Source: a bacterium (GTDB lineage: Bacteria; Pseudomonadota; Gammaproteobacteria; Burkholderiales; Burkholderiaceae_C). Taken from it: a stretch of 64,000 bases of DNA. Location of the stretch: contig JAVBXK010000022.1 of the NCBI GenBank assembly GCA_030824555.1, forward strand, positions 1 to 64,000. The letters are read 5' to 3'. This document shows positions 48,655-57,216 of the stretch, piece by piece. Under the pieces are notes generated by a model, which did no database searches, was not told the origin of the DNA, and saw nothing but the letters and a program-made list of their open reading frames with translations. Each line of letters begins with the position of its first letter. Position 1 is the first letter of the stretch. Position numbers and translations under genes: made by a program.

Positions 48655-48808
48655 AAAAGGCTTTTAAAACAATAGCTTAGAACGTATTCGTTGTGCCAGA
48701 TCGGTGCTGCGAAAAATGCACCCCCGCTTCTTACTTGCTGTGGATACCTGACCGCCGGAGTTGCCCGACCCCATTGACTTCAGTGCTTCAAAAACGCTTG
48801 CACCCCGT

Positions 48809-50125
48809 ATGAACGATCCCTACCAAACCAACCCAAACAGCCATGGCGCGTCGCGTCCGGTCTGGCCTGCTCAGCCGCCGGTGTGGCAGGTGGGCGGCCT
48901 GATGCGTGCGCTGGCCGATGCCGTGTCTGCCCGCTTCAACCCGGTGCGGGTCCAGGGCGAGGTGTCGGGCTTTGCCAGAGCCGCCAGTGGCCATTGCTAC
49001 TTCACGCTGAAGGACGCCGATGCACAGGTCCGTTGCGCCATGTTCCGCCGCGCGGCCAGTGGCCTGTCCGTATTGCCCCGCGATGGCGACCGGGTGGAAG
49101 TCAGCGGCAAGCTCGACATCTACGGGCCACGGGGCGACCTGCAGTTGATTGTCGACACACTCACGCCAGCCGGGCAGGGCGCTTTGTTCGAGCGCTTCAT
49201 GCGCCTGAAGGCGCAGCTGGAACACGAGGGTTTGTTCGATGCGGCGCGCAAGCGGCCCGTGCCCACCATGCCGCACTCGATTGGCGTCGTCACCTCGTTG
49301 GGGGCGGCTGCCTTGCGCGACGTGGCCATTGCCTTGCAGCGCAGGGTGCCGCATGTGCCCGTGACCGTGTTCCCGGCTGCCGTGCAGGGCGGCCAAGCGC
49401 CGACCGAGCTGTGCCAGGCGCTTGACGCCGCTTACCGCCAGTTTGCCGACAACGGTGCACCACAGGTGTTGTTGCTGGTGCGCGGTGGCGGCTCGCTGGA
49501 AGACCTGTGGGCGTTCAATGACGAGCAACTGGCCCGCACGCTGGCCCGTGCCCCCATGCCGGTGATCAGCGGTGTGGGACACGAAACCGATTTCACCATC
49601 GCAGACTTTGTGGCCGACCTGCGTGCCCCCACCCCCACCGCTGCGGCCGAACTGTGTGCCATTGACCGTGACAGTTTGCTGAGCTTGTTGGCTGCGCTGG
49701 AGCAGCGTGCGTGTGCCAGCACCCAGCGACACATTGACACGCAGGCACAGCGGCTGGACCGGTTGGCCCAGCGCATGGCGCGGCCGTCAGACCGGGTGGC
49801 CCGGCAGCAGCAGAACCTGCTGATTTGCGCCCACCGTCTACAGCGCGGGTTGATTGAAAGTTGGAAGCATCAAAGCCAATTGATCAAAGCAGTAGAGGCA
49901 GATTTGCCACTGAAAATGGCACAGCACCTTGCCCGCCAAACCCAGTTGCTGGGAGGGCACGAGGCGGTGCTGACATCCATGGACCCCAAGCTGGTGCTGA
50001 ACCGGGGCTATGCCTGGTTGACCACCGATGCCGGCCAACCACTGACCAGCGCATCGCAGGCCCACAGAGGCCAGCCGTTGACGGCAACCCTGGCCGATGG
50101 TGAGGTTGAATTGACCGTGCGCTGA
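48809..50125 (+). CDS. xseA: Exodeoxyribonuclease VII large subunit, 438 aa
   Basis: After a short Pro-rich N-terminus the OB-fold begins (VWQVGGLMRALADAVSARFN, then VQGEVSGFARAASGHCYFTL). The catalytic domain contains DVAIALQRRVPHVPVTVFPA, LVRGGGSLEDLWAFNDEQLA and the conserved PVISGVGHETDFTIADFVAD. It degrades single-stranded DNA with XseB. I chose the ATG at 48809; a TTG 16 codons upstream is in frame. xseB is not adjacent here. The next gene is sodB with its own ribosome site. Confidence 0.95.
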   Translation: MNDPYQTNPNSHGASRPVWPAQPPVWQVGGLMRALADAVSARFNPVRVQGEVSGFARAASGHCYFTLKDADAQVRCAMFRRAASGLSVLPRDGDRVEVSGKLDIYGPRGDLQLIVDTLTPAGQGALFERFMRLKAQLEHEGLFDAARKRPVPTMPHSIGVVTSLGAAALRDVAIALQRRVPHVPVTVFPAAVQGGQAPTELCQALDAAYRQFADNGAPQVLLLVRGGGSLEDLWAFNDEQLARTLARAPMPVISGVGHETDFTIADFVADLRAPTPTAAAELCAIDRDSLLSLLAALEQRACASTQRHIDTQAQRLDRLAQRMARPSDRVARQQQNLLICAHRLQRGLIESWKHQSQLIKAVEADLPLKMAQHLARQTQLLGGHEAVLTSMDPKLVLNRGYAWLTTDAGQPLTSASQAHRGQPLTATLADGEVELTVR

Positions 50126-50209
50126 AGTAGGGTAGCCGCCTTTCCTACAATGCCCGCAGCGCTCACCCGGTTCGGGTGCGTCTGCATCAACCCACGAGAG
50201 GACCCCCAC

Positions 50210-50791
50210 ATGGAACACACCCTGCCCGCATTGCCTTATGCCATCGACGCGCTGGCCCCCCACTACAGCCAGGAAACGCTGGAGTTTCACCATGGCAAGC
50301 ACCACAACGCGTATGTGGTCAACCTGAACAACCTGCAAAAGGGCACCGAGTTTGAAAGCATGGACCTGGAGTCCATCATCAAGAAAGCCAGCGGCGGCGT
50401 GTACAACAACGCAGCGCAAATCTGGAACCACACCTTCTTCTGGAACTGCATGAAGCCCAACGGCGGTGGCGAACCCACCGGCGCGCTGGCCGCGGCCATC
50501 AACGCCAAGTGGGGCAGCTATGCCGCATTCAAGGAAGCGTTTGTGAAAAGCGCCGTGGGCAACTTCGGCTCCGGCTGGACGTGGCTGGTCAAGAAGGCCG
50601 ACGGCTCGGTTGACATCGTCAACACCGGTGCTGCCGGCACCCCCCTGACCACAGCCGACATCGCTTTGCTGACGGTGGACGTGTGGGAGCACGCCTACTA
50701 CATCGACTACCGCAACATGCGCCCCAAGTTTGTCGAGACCTTCCTCGACAAACTGGTGAACTGGGGTTTCGCCGAGAAGAATTTCGGCTGA
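50210..50791 (+). CDS. sodB: Fe superoxide dismutase, 193 aa
   Basis: The chosen ATG at 50210 has a GAGAGGA ribosome site. The metal ligands lie in [23 protein letters not shown]-like [10 protein letters not shown], and [13 protein letters not shown]. The residue pattern [13 protein letters not shown] and [10 protein letters not shown] is that of bacterial Fe/Mn SOD. It detoxifies superoxide in the cytoplasm. A strong terminator follows about 70 bp downstream. Confidence 0.95.
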   Translation: MEHTLPALPYAIDALAPHYSQETLEFHHGKHHNAYVVNLNNLQKGTEFESMDLESIIKKASGGVYNNAAQIWNHTFFWNCMKPNGGGEPTGALAAAINAKWGSYAAFKEAFVKSAVGNFGSGWTWLVKKADGSVDIVNTGAAGTPLTTADIALLTVDVWEHAYYIDYRNMRPKFVETFLDKLVNWGFAEKNFG

Positions 50792-50860
50792 TCGCCGATG
50801 GGGCAATGCCCGCCTGACCGCTTGGTCAGGCAGCACCCAACCCCACGCATCCCTTTCATG

Positions 50861-50893
50861 AACCGGGCAGCCATGCGGCTGAGCCGGTTTTTA
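50861..50893 (+). terminator. Terminator downstream of sodB
   Basis: AACCGGGCAGCC-ATGC-GGCTGAGCCGGTTTTTAT: two stem segments (AACCGG/CCGGTT and CAGCC/GGCTG) with small internal offsets and a T-run. A simpler hairpin GCCTGACC/GGTCAGGC lies just upstream at 50812-50831. Confidence 0.75.
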
Positions 50894-50966
50894 TGTTATT
50901 TTGGCCCTATCCGCTTTACCGGCGGTACTTCTCCGCTATCAAATGCATGTACCTAGGGTGATGGTT

Positions 50967-51470
50967 TCAGCGGCTGCCGAAGGCTTCGCCACCGAGCTTG
51001 CTGCCCGCTTTGATGCCACGCTGGGCAAACCAACCCTGGTTCATTTCCAGCACAAACCGCACGGGTTTGGCTGAGCAGTGGCTGTCGTCCGACAGCGGTG
51101 ACATGTCGGCCAGGTTGACGATGGTGCCGTCTTCCGCCACGAACGCAGCCGTCAGCGGACTGGGCGTGTTGCGCATCCAGAAACACTGTGTGGCGGGCTG
51201 TTCGAACACAAACAGCATGCCTTCGTGCTGAGGCATCCCTCTGCGCCACATCAGCCCGGTGGCCCGGGTGTCGGTGGTGGCCGCCACCTGTGCGTCGATG
51301 TTGAACATGCCTGCGCGGATGGTTGTGCGAGGCAGGCTCAGTTGGGGGTTGCCGGTCGTTTCCCGGGCATGCACTGGCATCAGCGCGACAGTGCCGCACA
51401 GCAAGGCGGTGGTCAGGGTGGCGTGCAGGGCCAGGGCAAGCAGGGCAGCGCGTGTGGGGATTGCCTTCAT
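50967..51470 (-). CDS. Secreted DUF192 protein, 167 aa
   Basis: Residues 1-36 form a signal peptide with hydrophobic core (ALHATLTTALLCGTVALMPV) and an AHARE-like cut. The mature part has the DUF192 landmarks TRATGLMWRRGMPQHEGMLF, FVFEQPATQCFWMRNT and AFVAEDGTIVNLADM. Function unknown in general; it is periplasmic or exported. It is divergent from icd with 180 bp between. Confidence 0.88.
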   Translation of the reverse strand: MKAIPTRAALLALALHATLTTALLCGTVALMPVHARETTGNPQLSLPRTTIRAGMFNIDAQVAATTDTRATGLMWRRGMPQHEGMLFVFEQPATQCFWMRNTPSPLTAAFVAEDGTIVNLADMSPLSDDSHCSAKPVRFVLEMNQGWFAQRGIKAGSKLGGEAFGSR

Positions 51471-51651
51471 GGGGTCGCTTCTTTCAGGGCTGTGGGCAAC
51501 ACATGTTCACACGCCATCCGAATGGGTCCGAGCCCAACCGGCTGGCTGTGTTTTTGCGTCTAAAATTTTCCAGCATCATATGAAATGGTGTCCGAGCCTG
51601 TTGGCCACCCGCTGACAGGCCATCAACCGCGCTCACCGGAGACAAGTCCCC

Positions 51652-52905
51652 ATGTACCAGCACATCAAAGTACCCGCCGAAGGGCAGAAGATCACGGTCA
51701 ATGCCGACATGTCATTGAACGTGCCTGACGCGCCCATCATCCCTTACATCGAGGGTGACGGCACGGGTATGGACATCACCCCCGTGATGCTCAAAGTGGT
51801 GGACGCGGCCGTGGCCAAAGCCTATGGCGGCCAGAAAAAGATCCATTGGATGGAGGTCTATGCAGGTGAAAAATCCACGCAAATCTATGGCCCCGACGTG
51901 TGGCTGCCTGAAGAGACGCTGGCCGCCGTGCGTGACTACCTGGTGTCCATCAAAGGGCCATTGACCACGCCTGTGGGCGGCGGCATCCGCTCGCTGAACG
52001 TGGCGCTGCGCCAGGAGTTGGACTTGTACGTGTGCCTGCGCCCGGTGCAGTATTTCCAAGGCGTGCCCAGCCCCGTGAGAGAGCCGCAGAAAGTGAATAT
52101 GGTGATCTTCCGTGAAAACTCGGAGGACATTTACGCCGGTATCGAATACGAGGCCGAGAGCGACAAGGCCAAAAAGCTGATCAAATTCCTACAAGAGGAA
52201 ATGGGCGTCACCAAAATTCGCTTCCCCGACACCTCGGGCATCGGTGTCAAGCCCGTGTCGCGCGAAGGTACCGAGCGCTTGATACGCAAAGCCATTCAGT
52301 ACGCCATTGACAACAACAAGCCCAACGTGACGGTCGTGCACAAGGGCAACATCATGAAGTACACCGAAGGCGCCTTCCGTGACTGGGCTTACAGCCTGGC
52401 GCAAAAGGAGTTTGGTGCCGAGTTGATTGACGGTGGCCCGTGGTGCAGGTTCAAGAGTCCCAAAACGGGCAAGTTCATCACCATCAAAGACAGCATTGCC
52501 GATGCCTTCCTGCAACAGATTCTGTTGCGCCCGGTCGAATACAGCGTGATCGCCACACTCAACCTGAACGGCGACTACATTTCCGACGCGCTGGCTGCTC
52601 AGGTGGGCGGCATAGGCATTGCACCCGGTGCCAACCTGTCCGACACCGTGGCCATGTTCGAGGCCACGCACGGCACGGCACCCAGATATGCCGGCATGGA
52701 TTACGTCAACCCGGGCTCCCAAATTTTGTCAGCCGAAATGATGCTGCGCCACATGGGGTGGTTCGAGGCCGCCGACCTCATCCTCCGTTCGATGGAGAAA
52801 TCGATTGCCAGCAAACGCGTCACCTACGACTTCGCCCGTCTGATGGAAGGGGCCACCCAAGTCAGCTGCTCGGGTTTTGGCGATGTGATGATTGCCAACA
52901 TGTGA
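51652..52905 (+). CDS. icd: NADP-dependent isocitrate dehydrogenase, 417 aa
   Basis: The family landmarks are present: [17 protein letters not shown], the phosphorylatable serine loop [30 protein letters not shown]-like [20 protein letters not shown], and the NADP-site [18 protein letters not shown]. It is dimeric and works in the TCA cycle. GGAGA lies ten bases upstream of the ATG. A terminator follows the stop. Confidence 0.97.
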   Translation: MYQHIKVPAEGQKITVNADMSLNVPDAPIIPYIEGDGTGMDITPVMLKVVDAAVAKAYGGQKKIHWMEVYAGEKSTQIYGPDVWLPEETLAAVRDYLVSIKGPLTTPVGGGIRSLNVALRQELDLYVCLRPVQYFQGVPSPVREPQKVNMVIFRENSEDIYAGIEYEAESDKAKKLIKFLQEEMGVTKIRFPDTSGIGVKPVSREGTERLIRKAIQYAIDNNKPNVTVVHKGNIMKYTEGAFRDWAYSLAQKEFGAELIDGGPWCRFKSPKTGKFITIKDSIADAFLQQILLRPVEYSVIATLNLNGDYISDALAAQVGGIGIAPGANLSDTVAMFEATHGTAPRYAGMDYVNPGSQILSAEMMLRHMGWFEAADLILRSMEKSIASKRVTYDFARLMEGATQVSCSGFGDVMIANM

Positions 52906-52957
52906 GGTAGCCTGCGGGCTTCGGGCTCACTTGGTCCATCAGGCACATACCTTGCTA

Positions 52958-52989
52958 GCCGCCAGATGGTGACATCGGGCGGCTTTTTT
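52958..52989 (+). terminator. Terminator downstream of icd
   Basis: GCCGCC-A-GATG-GTGA-CATC-G-GGCGGC followed by TTTTTT. The stem has two segments separated by single mismatched bases. Confidence 0.85.
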
Positions 52990-53040
52990 GTTTACGGCTG
53001 TTAGGCGAGCGCAGTGCTCGGATGTTGATCCACCGATAGA

Positions 53041-53397
53041 ATGAAATTCATGGCCACCAAGATCCCCAAGACGACCCCCCTTCCCAATCGGACGGGTGGT
53101 GCGGATTCGGTTGTGCTTGAACGCCAACCGCAGCGCACGCGCCCGCCGCAAATGCACCACGTGGTGTTGCTGAACGACGATTTCACGCCCATGGAATTCG
53201 TGGTGCTGGTTTTGCAGGAGTTTTTCAACAAAGACCGCGAAGCCGCCACGCAGATCATGCTCAAAATTCACCTGGAAGGTCGGGGTGTGTGCGGGGTGTT
53301 CCCCCGTGACATCGCGGCCACCAAGGTCGATCAGGTGCTGGATGCCGCACGCCAAGCGGGGCATCCGTTGCAATGTATTCACGAGCCGATTGAATAG
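53041..53397 (+). CDS. clpS: ClpS adaptor protein, 118 aa
   Basis: The fold core ([20 protein letters not shown], then [20 protein letters not shown] and [20 protein letters not shown]) matches ClpS. It delivers N-degron substrates to ClpAP. An ATG at 53050 is another possible start. clpA follows 79 bp downstream, the usual pair. Confidence 0.95.
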   Translation: MKFMATKIPKTTPLPNRTGGADSVVLERQPQRTRPPQMHHVVLLNDDFTPMEFVVLVLQEFFNKDREAATQIMLKIHLEGRGVCGVFPRDIAATKVDQVLDAARQAGHPLQCIHEPIE

Positions 53398-53475
53398 TCG
53401 GCCGCCGTCCCCATTTTCTCGTCACAGCTTTGACTTTCAGTCCCAGCCTACCTACCCACCCACCAGGAAAAGCCC

Positions 53476-55806
53476 ATGATTGCCCAGGAACTTGAAGTCA
53501 GCTTGCACATGGCCTTCGTCGAGGCCCGCCAGCAAAGGCACGAATTCATCACGGTCGAGCACCTTCTGCTTGCCTTGCTTGACAACCCGAGCGCAGCAGA
53601 GGTGCTGCGTGCGTGTTCTGCCAACGTCGACGATTTGCGCAAATCGCTCACCACCTTCATAAAGGACAACACGCCGCAGGTGGCGGGGTCTGACGAGGTG
53701 GACACCCAGCCCACGCTGGGTTTCCAGCGCGTCATTCAACGTGCCATCATGCATGTGCAATCCACCGGCAATGGCAAGAAGGAGGTCACCGGGGCCAACG
53801 TCCTGGTGGCCATTTTTGGCGAGAAAGACTCTCACGCTGTTTACTACCTGCATCAGCAAGGCGTGACACGGCTCGACGTGGTCAATTTCATTGCCCACGG
53901 CATCCGCAAAACAGATGCACCCGAGCCATCCAAGTCGTCGGACGCACCGCCTGAGGCGGAAGAGCAGGGTGAAAAGAACGAAAAAGCATCACCGCTTGAG
54001 CAGTTCACCCAGAACCTGAACCAGCTGGCCAAAGACGGCAAGATCGACCCCCTCATCGGACGCGATTACGAGGTCGAGCGAGTCATCCAGATCCTGTGCC
54101 GCCGCCGCAAGAACAACCCGCTGCTGGTGGGCGAGGCTGGTGTGGGCAAAACAGCCATTGCCGAGGGCTTGGCCTGGCGCATCACCCAGGGCACTGTGCC
54201 TGACGTGCTGGCCGAGGCCAACGTGTATTCACTCGACATGGGCGCACTGCTGGCCGGTACCAAATACCGTGGCGATTTCGAGCAGCGCCTGAAGGGCGTG
54301 CTCAAGTCGCTGAAAGACAAGCCGCATGCCGTGCTGTTCATCGACGAAATCCACACCCTGATCGGTGCCGGCGCGGCATCGGGTGGCACGCTGGACGCGT
54401 CCAACCTGTTGAAGCCAGCCCTGTCCAGTGGCCAGCTGAAGTGCATCGGCGCGACCACGTTCACCGAGTACCGCGGCATTTTCGAAAAAGACGCTGCGCT
54501 GTCGCGCCGCTTCCAGAAGGTGGAAGTGGTCGAGCCCACGGTCGAACAGACGGTGGACATCCTCAAAGGCTTGAAGTCGCGCTTTGAAGAGCACCACAAC
54601 GTCAAGTACGCCCTGGCCGCACTGCAGGCTGCTGCCGAGCTGAGCGCCAAGTACATCAACGACAGGCATTTGCCTGACAAGGCCATCGACGTGATAGACG
54701 AGGCGGGTGCTGCCCAGCGCGTGCTGCCCGCCTCCAAGCGCAAAAAAACCATCAGCAAGACCGAGGTGGAAGAGATCGTGGCCAAGATCGCCCGCATACC
54801 GCCCGCCAATGTTTCCAACGACGACCGGGGCAAGCTCAAGACGCTGGAGCGCGATCTGAAGAGCGTCGTGTTCGGCCAGGACAAGGCCCTTGAAGTGCTG
54901 GCCTCTAGCGTCAAGATGGCCCGCTCCGGTCTGGGGCGCCCCGACAAACCCATTGGTGCCTTCCTGTTCAGTGGCCCCACTGGTGTGGGTAAAACCGAAG
55001 CGGCCAAGCAATTGGCCTACATCATGGGCATTGACCTGCTGCGCTTCGACATGTCCGAGTACATGGAGCGCCACGCTGTCAGCCGCCTGATCGGCGCGCC
55101 TCCCGGCTACGTGGGGTTTGACCAGGGCGGTTTGCTGACCGAGGCCATCACCAAGAAACCGCATTGTGTGTTGCTGCTCGATGAAATCGAAAAAGCCCAC
55201 CCCGACATCTACAACGTGTTGCTGCAGGTCATGGACCACGGCACGCTGACCGACAACAACGGGCGCAAGGCCGATTTCCGCAACGTCATCATCATCATGA
55301 CGACGAACGCGGGTGCCGAGACCATGAACAAGGCCACCATCGGGTTCACCAATCCGCGTGAGGCGGGTGACGAAATGGCCGACATCAAGCGGTTGTTCAC
55401 CCCCGAGTTCCGCAACCGGCTCGATGCCACGGTCAGCTTCAAGGCGCTGGACGAGCAGATCATCCTGCGGGTGGTCGACAAGTTCCTGCTGCAGCTTGAA
55501 ACCCAACTGGCGGAGAAGAAGGTGGAGGTCACGTTCTCCGACGCGCTGCGCCAGCATTTGGCCAAGAAGGGCTTTGATCCACTCATGGGTGCCCGCCCCA
55601 TGCAGCGCCTGATCCAGGACACCATCCGCCGCGCACTGGCTGACGAACTGCTGTTTGGCCGCCTGACCGACGGTGGTCGTCTGAACGTCGACGTTGAATC
55701 CAAAACCGATGACAAGGGTCAAAGCACGTCGGAGGTCAAACTCGACATCACGCCTTTGCCCAAAAAATCGGACAAAGCCAAGCCTGAAGAAGCCACAACC
55801 GAGTGA
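53476..55806 (+). CDS. clpA: ATP-dependent Clp protease ATP-binding subunit ClpA, 776 aa
   Basis: An N-terminal double Clp repeat lies at residues 1-145 ([20 protein letters not shown]). AAA domain 1 has Walker [14 protein letters not shown] and domain 2 has [13 protein letters not shown] with Walker [14 protein letters not shown]. An IGL-like loop for ClpP binding (TIGFTNPRE region) lies in domain 2. It unfolds proteins for ClpP. The C-terminal 50 residues are polar, longer than the E. coli protein. A terminator follows. Confidence 0.97.
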   Translation: MIAQELEVSLHMAFVEARQQRHEFITVEHLLLALLDNPSAAEVLRACSANVDDLRKSLTTFIKDNTPQVAGSDEVDTQPTLGFQRVIQRAIMHVQSTGNGKKEVTGANVLVAIFGEKDSHAVYYLHQQGVTRLDVVNFIAHGIRKTDAPEPSKSSDAPPEAEEQGEKNEKASPLEQFTQNLNQLAKDGKIDPLIGRDYEVERVIQILCRRRKNNPLLVGEAGVGKTAIAEGLAWRITQGTVPDVLAEANVYSLDMGALLAGTKYRGDFEQRLKGVLKSLKDKPHAVLFIDEIHTLIGAGAASGGTLDASNLLKPALSSGQLKCIGATTFTEYRGIFEKDAALSRRFQKVEVVEPTVEQTVDILKGLKSRFEEHHNVKYALAALQAAAELSAKYINDRHLPDKAIDVIDEAGAAQRVLPASKRKKTISKTEVEEIVAKIARIPPANVSNDDRGKLKTLERDLKSVVFGQDKALEVLASSVKMARSGLGRPDKPIGAFLFSGPTGVGKTEAAKQLAYIMGIDLLRFDMSEYMERHAVSRLIGAPPGYVGFDQGGLLTEAITKKPHCVLLLDEIEKAHPDIYNVLLQVMDHGTLTDNNGRKADFRNVIIIMTTNAGAETMNKATIGFTNPREAGDEMADIKRLFTPEFRNRLDATVSFKALDEQIILRVVDKFLLQLETQLAEKKVEVTFSDALRQHLAKKGFDPLMGARPMQRLIQDTIRRALADELLFGRLTDGGRLNVDVESKTDDKGQSTSEVKLDITPLPKKSDKAKPEEATTE

Positions 55807-55824
55807 TGCTTGCACCATGAGGCC

Positions 55825-55856
55825 ACACCGTTCGGGGTTTACCCGAACGGTGTTTC
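55825..55856 (+). terminator. Terminator downstream of clpA
   Basis: ACACCGTTCGGG-GTTTA-CCCGAACGGTGT, a perfect 12-bp stem, followed by TTTC. Confidence 0.8.
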
Positions 55857-55952
55857 CCCTGGTGTCGAGCAGATCGCCAGCGTCCGCTTGGATTCGTAAG
55901 TCAGCGGTAAGCTCGGGCTTCAGAATGCAACGATGCATTCATCCAGTCGCCC

Positions 55953-56249
55953 ATGTTGACACCGTTTCTGATTGTCAAACTTGTCTGTGAAATCGCGCTC
56001 TGGAGCTTGGTAGGGCGCGGTGCCATGGTGTTGCTGACCGCAGGCCGACCACAAGGCAATCTGGTTTACGGCCTGTTGCACACCCTGAGCCAGCCTTTTG
56101 TGACGGTTGTGGCGCGTGTCTCACCCCGGTTCGTGTTGCCACGGCACCATGCACTGGCTACGTTTCTGCTGCTGGCTGTGGTGTGGTTGGCCGCTACGCT
56201 GGGCAAAGTTCAATGGTGCTTGGAAGCGGGCGTGGCAGCATGTCGTTGA
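55953..56249 (+). CDS. Small membrane protein, 98 aa
   Basis: There are two or three hydrophobic segments (MLTPFLIVKLVCEIALWSLV, GLLHTLSQPFVTVVARVSPR and ATFLLLAVVWLAATLGKVQW). No family recognised. The stop overlaps the TPR gene start, so it is coupled with it. Likely an inner-membrane protein of unknown role. Confidence 0.7.
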   Translation: MLTPFLIVKLVCEIALWSLVGRGAMVLLTAGRPQGNLVYGLLHTLSQPFVTVVARVSPRFVLPRHHALATFLLLAVVWLAATLGKVQWCLEAGVAACR

Positions 56250-56947
56250 TGCGGAATGTAATAACTTGGTGCGGGCACGGGGTGTTTGCACTGCGTTGGT
56301 ACACCTGGCGGCAGCTAGGGATGCCAGCGCATGCACTCCGCGTACTGGACCAGCAACTTGCGTGCTGGGGCGCATCGGCTTCATGCGTTGGTGCATCTGA
56401 TGACTGGGCCTTTGCGGGCCTGCACCCAAAAGGTGCTGTGCACCTCAAACACCCGGCCCCCCCGATTCACCTGCTGGCGGCCCGTGCACATGTGCTCGGG
56501 CAGTTGGGGCGGTGGCAAGACGCACGCTTGCAACTGGAGCAGGTGCTGCTCTTGGAAGTTGACAACGCCACACACGCATTCAACTTGGGTTATGTGTGCG
56601 CGCAATTGGGCGATGCCGATGCGGCAGCCCGGGCCTTCCGAGTTTGTCTGAATCTGGCCCCACGAATGGACCAGGCCTGGTTCGGTTTGGGAGAGGCGTT
56701 GTTTGCCCAAGGGGACTTTGCGGGGGCTGAAACCGCATGGACGAAACAGGTTGGCATGCAGCCTCTGTGTCCAGACGGGTACACGGGGCTTGTGCGGTTG
56801 TGCATACAACGCCACGATATGGTGGCTGCCCGGTCGTGGCTGGATCGCCTGCGCGAGTTCGAGCCACGCCACGCCTTGGCGCTGGAACCGCTGGTTGCCC
56901 AGCTGGCTGCCACTGACCCTGCATTGCTTGTCCACCCCTCAGCATGA
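56240..56947 (+). CDS. TPR-repeat protein, 235 aa
   Basis: I chose the ATG at 56240, inside the overlap with the preceding gene. Residues about 85-200 contain TPR-like helix pairs: LAARAHVLGQLGRWQDARLQ, AFNLGYVCAQLGDADAAARA and AWFGLGEALFAQGDFAGAET. Such repeats mediate protein contacts. The ATG of the DUF4212 gene overlaps the stop (ATGA), so the three genes may form an operon with the symporter. Confidence 0.75.
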   Translation: MSLMRNVITWCGHGVFALRWYTWRQLGMPAHALRVLDQQLACWGASASCVGASDDWAFAGLHPKGAVHLKHPAPPIHLLAARAHVLGQLGRWQDARLQLEQVLLLEVDNATHAFNLGYVCAQLGDADAAARAFRVCLNLAPRMDQAWFGLGEALFAQGDFAGAETAWTKQVGMQPLCPDGYTGLVRLCIQRHDMVAARSWLDRLREFEPRHALALEPLVAQLAATDPALLVHPSA

Positions 56948-57204
56948 ACAACCAGCCCACACCCAACCAGCGTCATTACTGGCGCAAAAGCCTGTCCATC
57001 ACGGCTGTGTTGATGGCAGTCTGGTTCATGGTGACATTTGGCGTCGCTTTTTTTGCGCGCGACCTCAATTTCAGTTTCTTTGGCTGGCCCTTCAGCTTCT
57101 GGGTGGGTGCTCAAGGTGCGATGGTGGTGTATGCGCTGATCGTGGGTGTGTACGCCTACCTGATGAACCGCCTGGACGAGGCCCACAGCCTCAATGAAGA
57201 CTGA
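56944..57204 (+). CDS. DUF4212 sodium:solute symporter small subunit, 86 aa
   Basis: It has an aromatic N-terminus (RHYWRKSLSITAVLMAVWFM), two membrane segments and the family core FFARDLNFSFFGWPFSFWVG. The DUF4212 family is encoded directly before SSS-family (VC_2705-type) transporters, as here. It is a probable membrane subunit of that transporter. Confidence 0.9.
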   Translation: MNNQPTPNQRHYWRKSLSITAVLMAVWFMVTFGVAFFARDLNFSFFGWPFSFWVGAQGAMVVYALIVGVYAYLMNRLDEAHSLNED

Positions 57205-57216
57205 TGGACTGCCCAA

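Larger units (their letters stand above)
48480..48808. other. Promoter region between exbB and xseA
   Basis: No gene is seen in these 329 bases. They hold a perfect DnaA box (48562-48570), a 10-bp inverted repeat (48600-48609 with 48645-48654) enclosing a smaller CCCGC/GCGGG hairpin, and an AT-rich stretch (48635-48690) that should carry the xseA promoter. An in-frame TTG at 48761 could extend xseA upstream by 16 codons. Confidence 0.5.
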
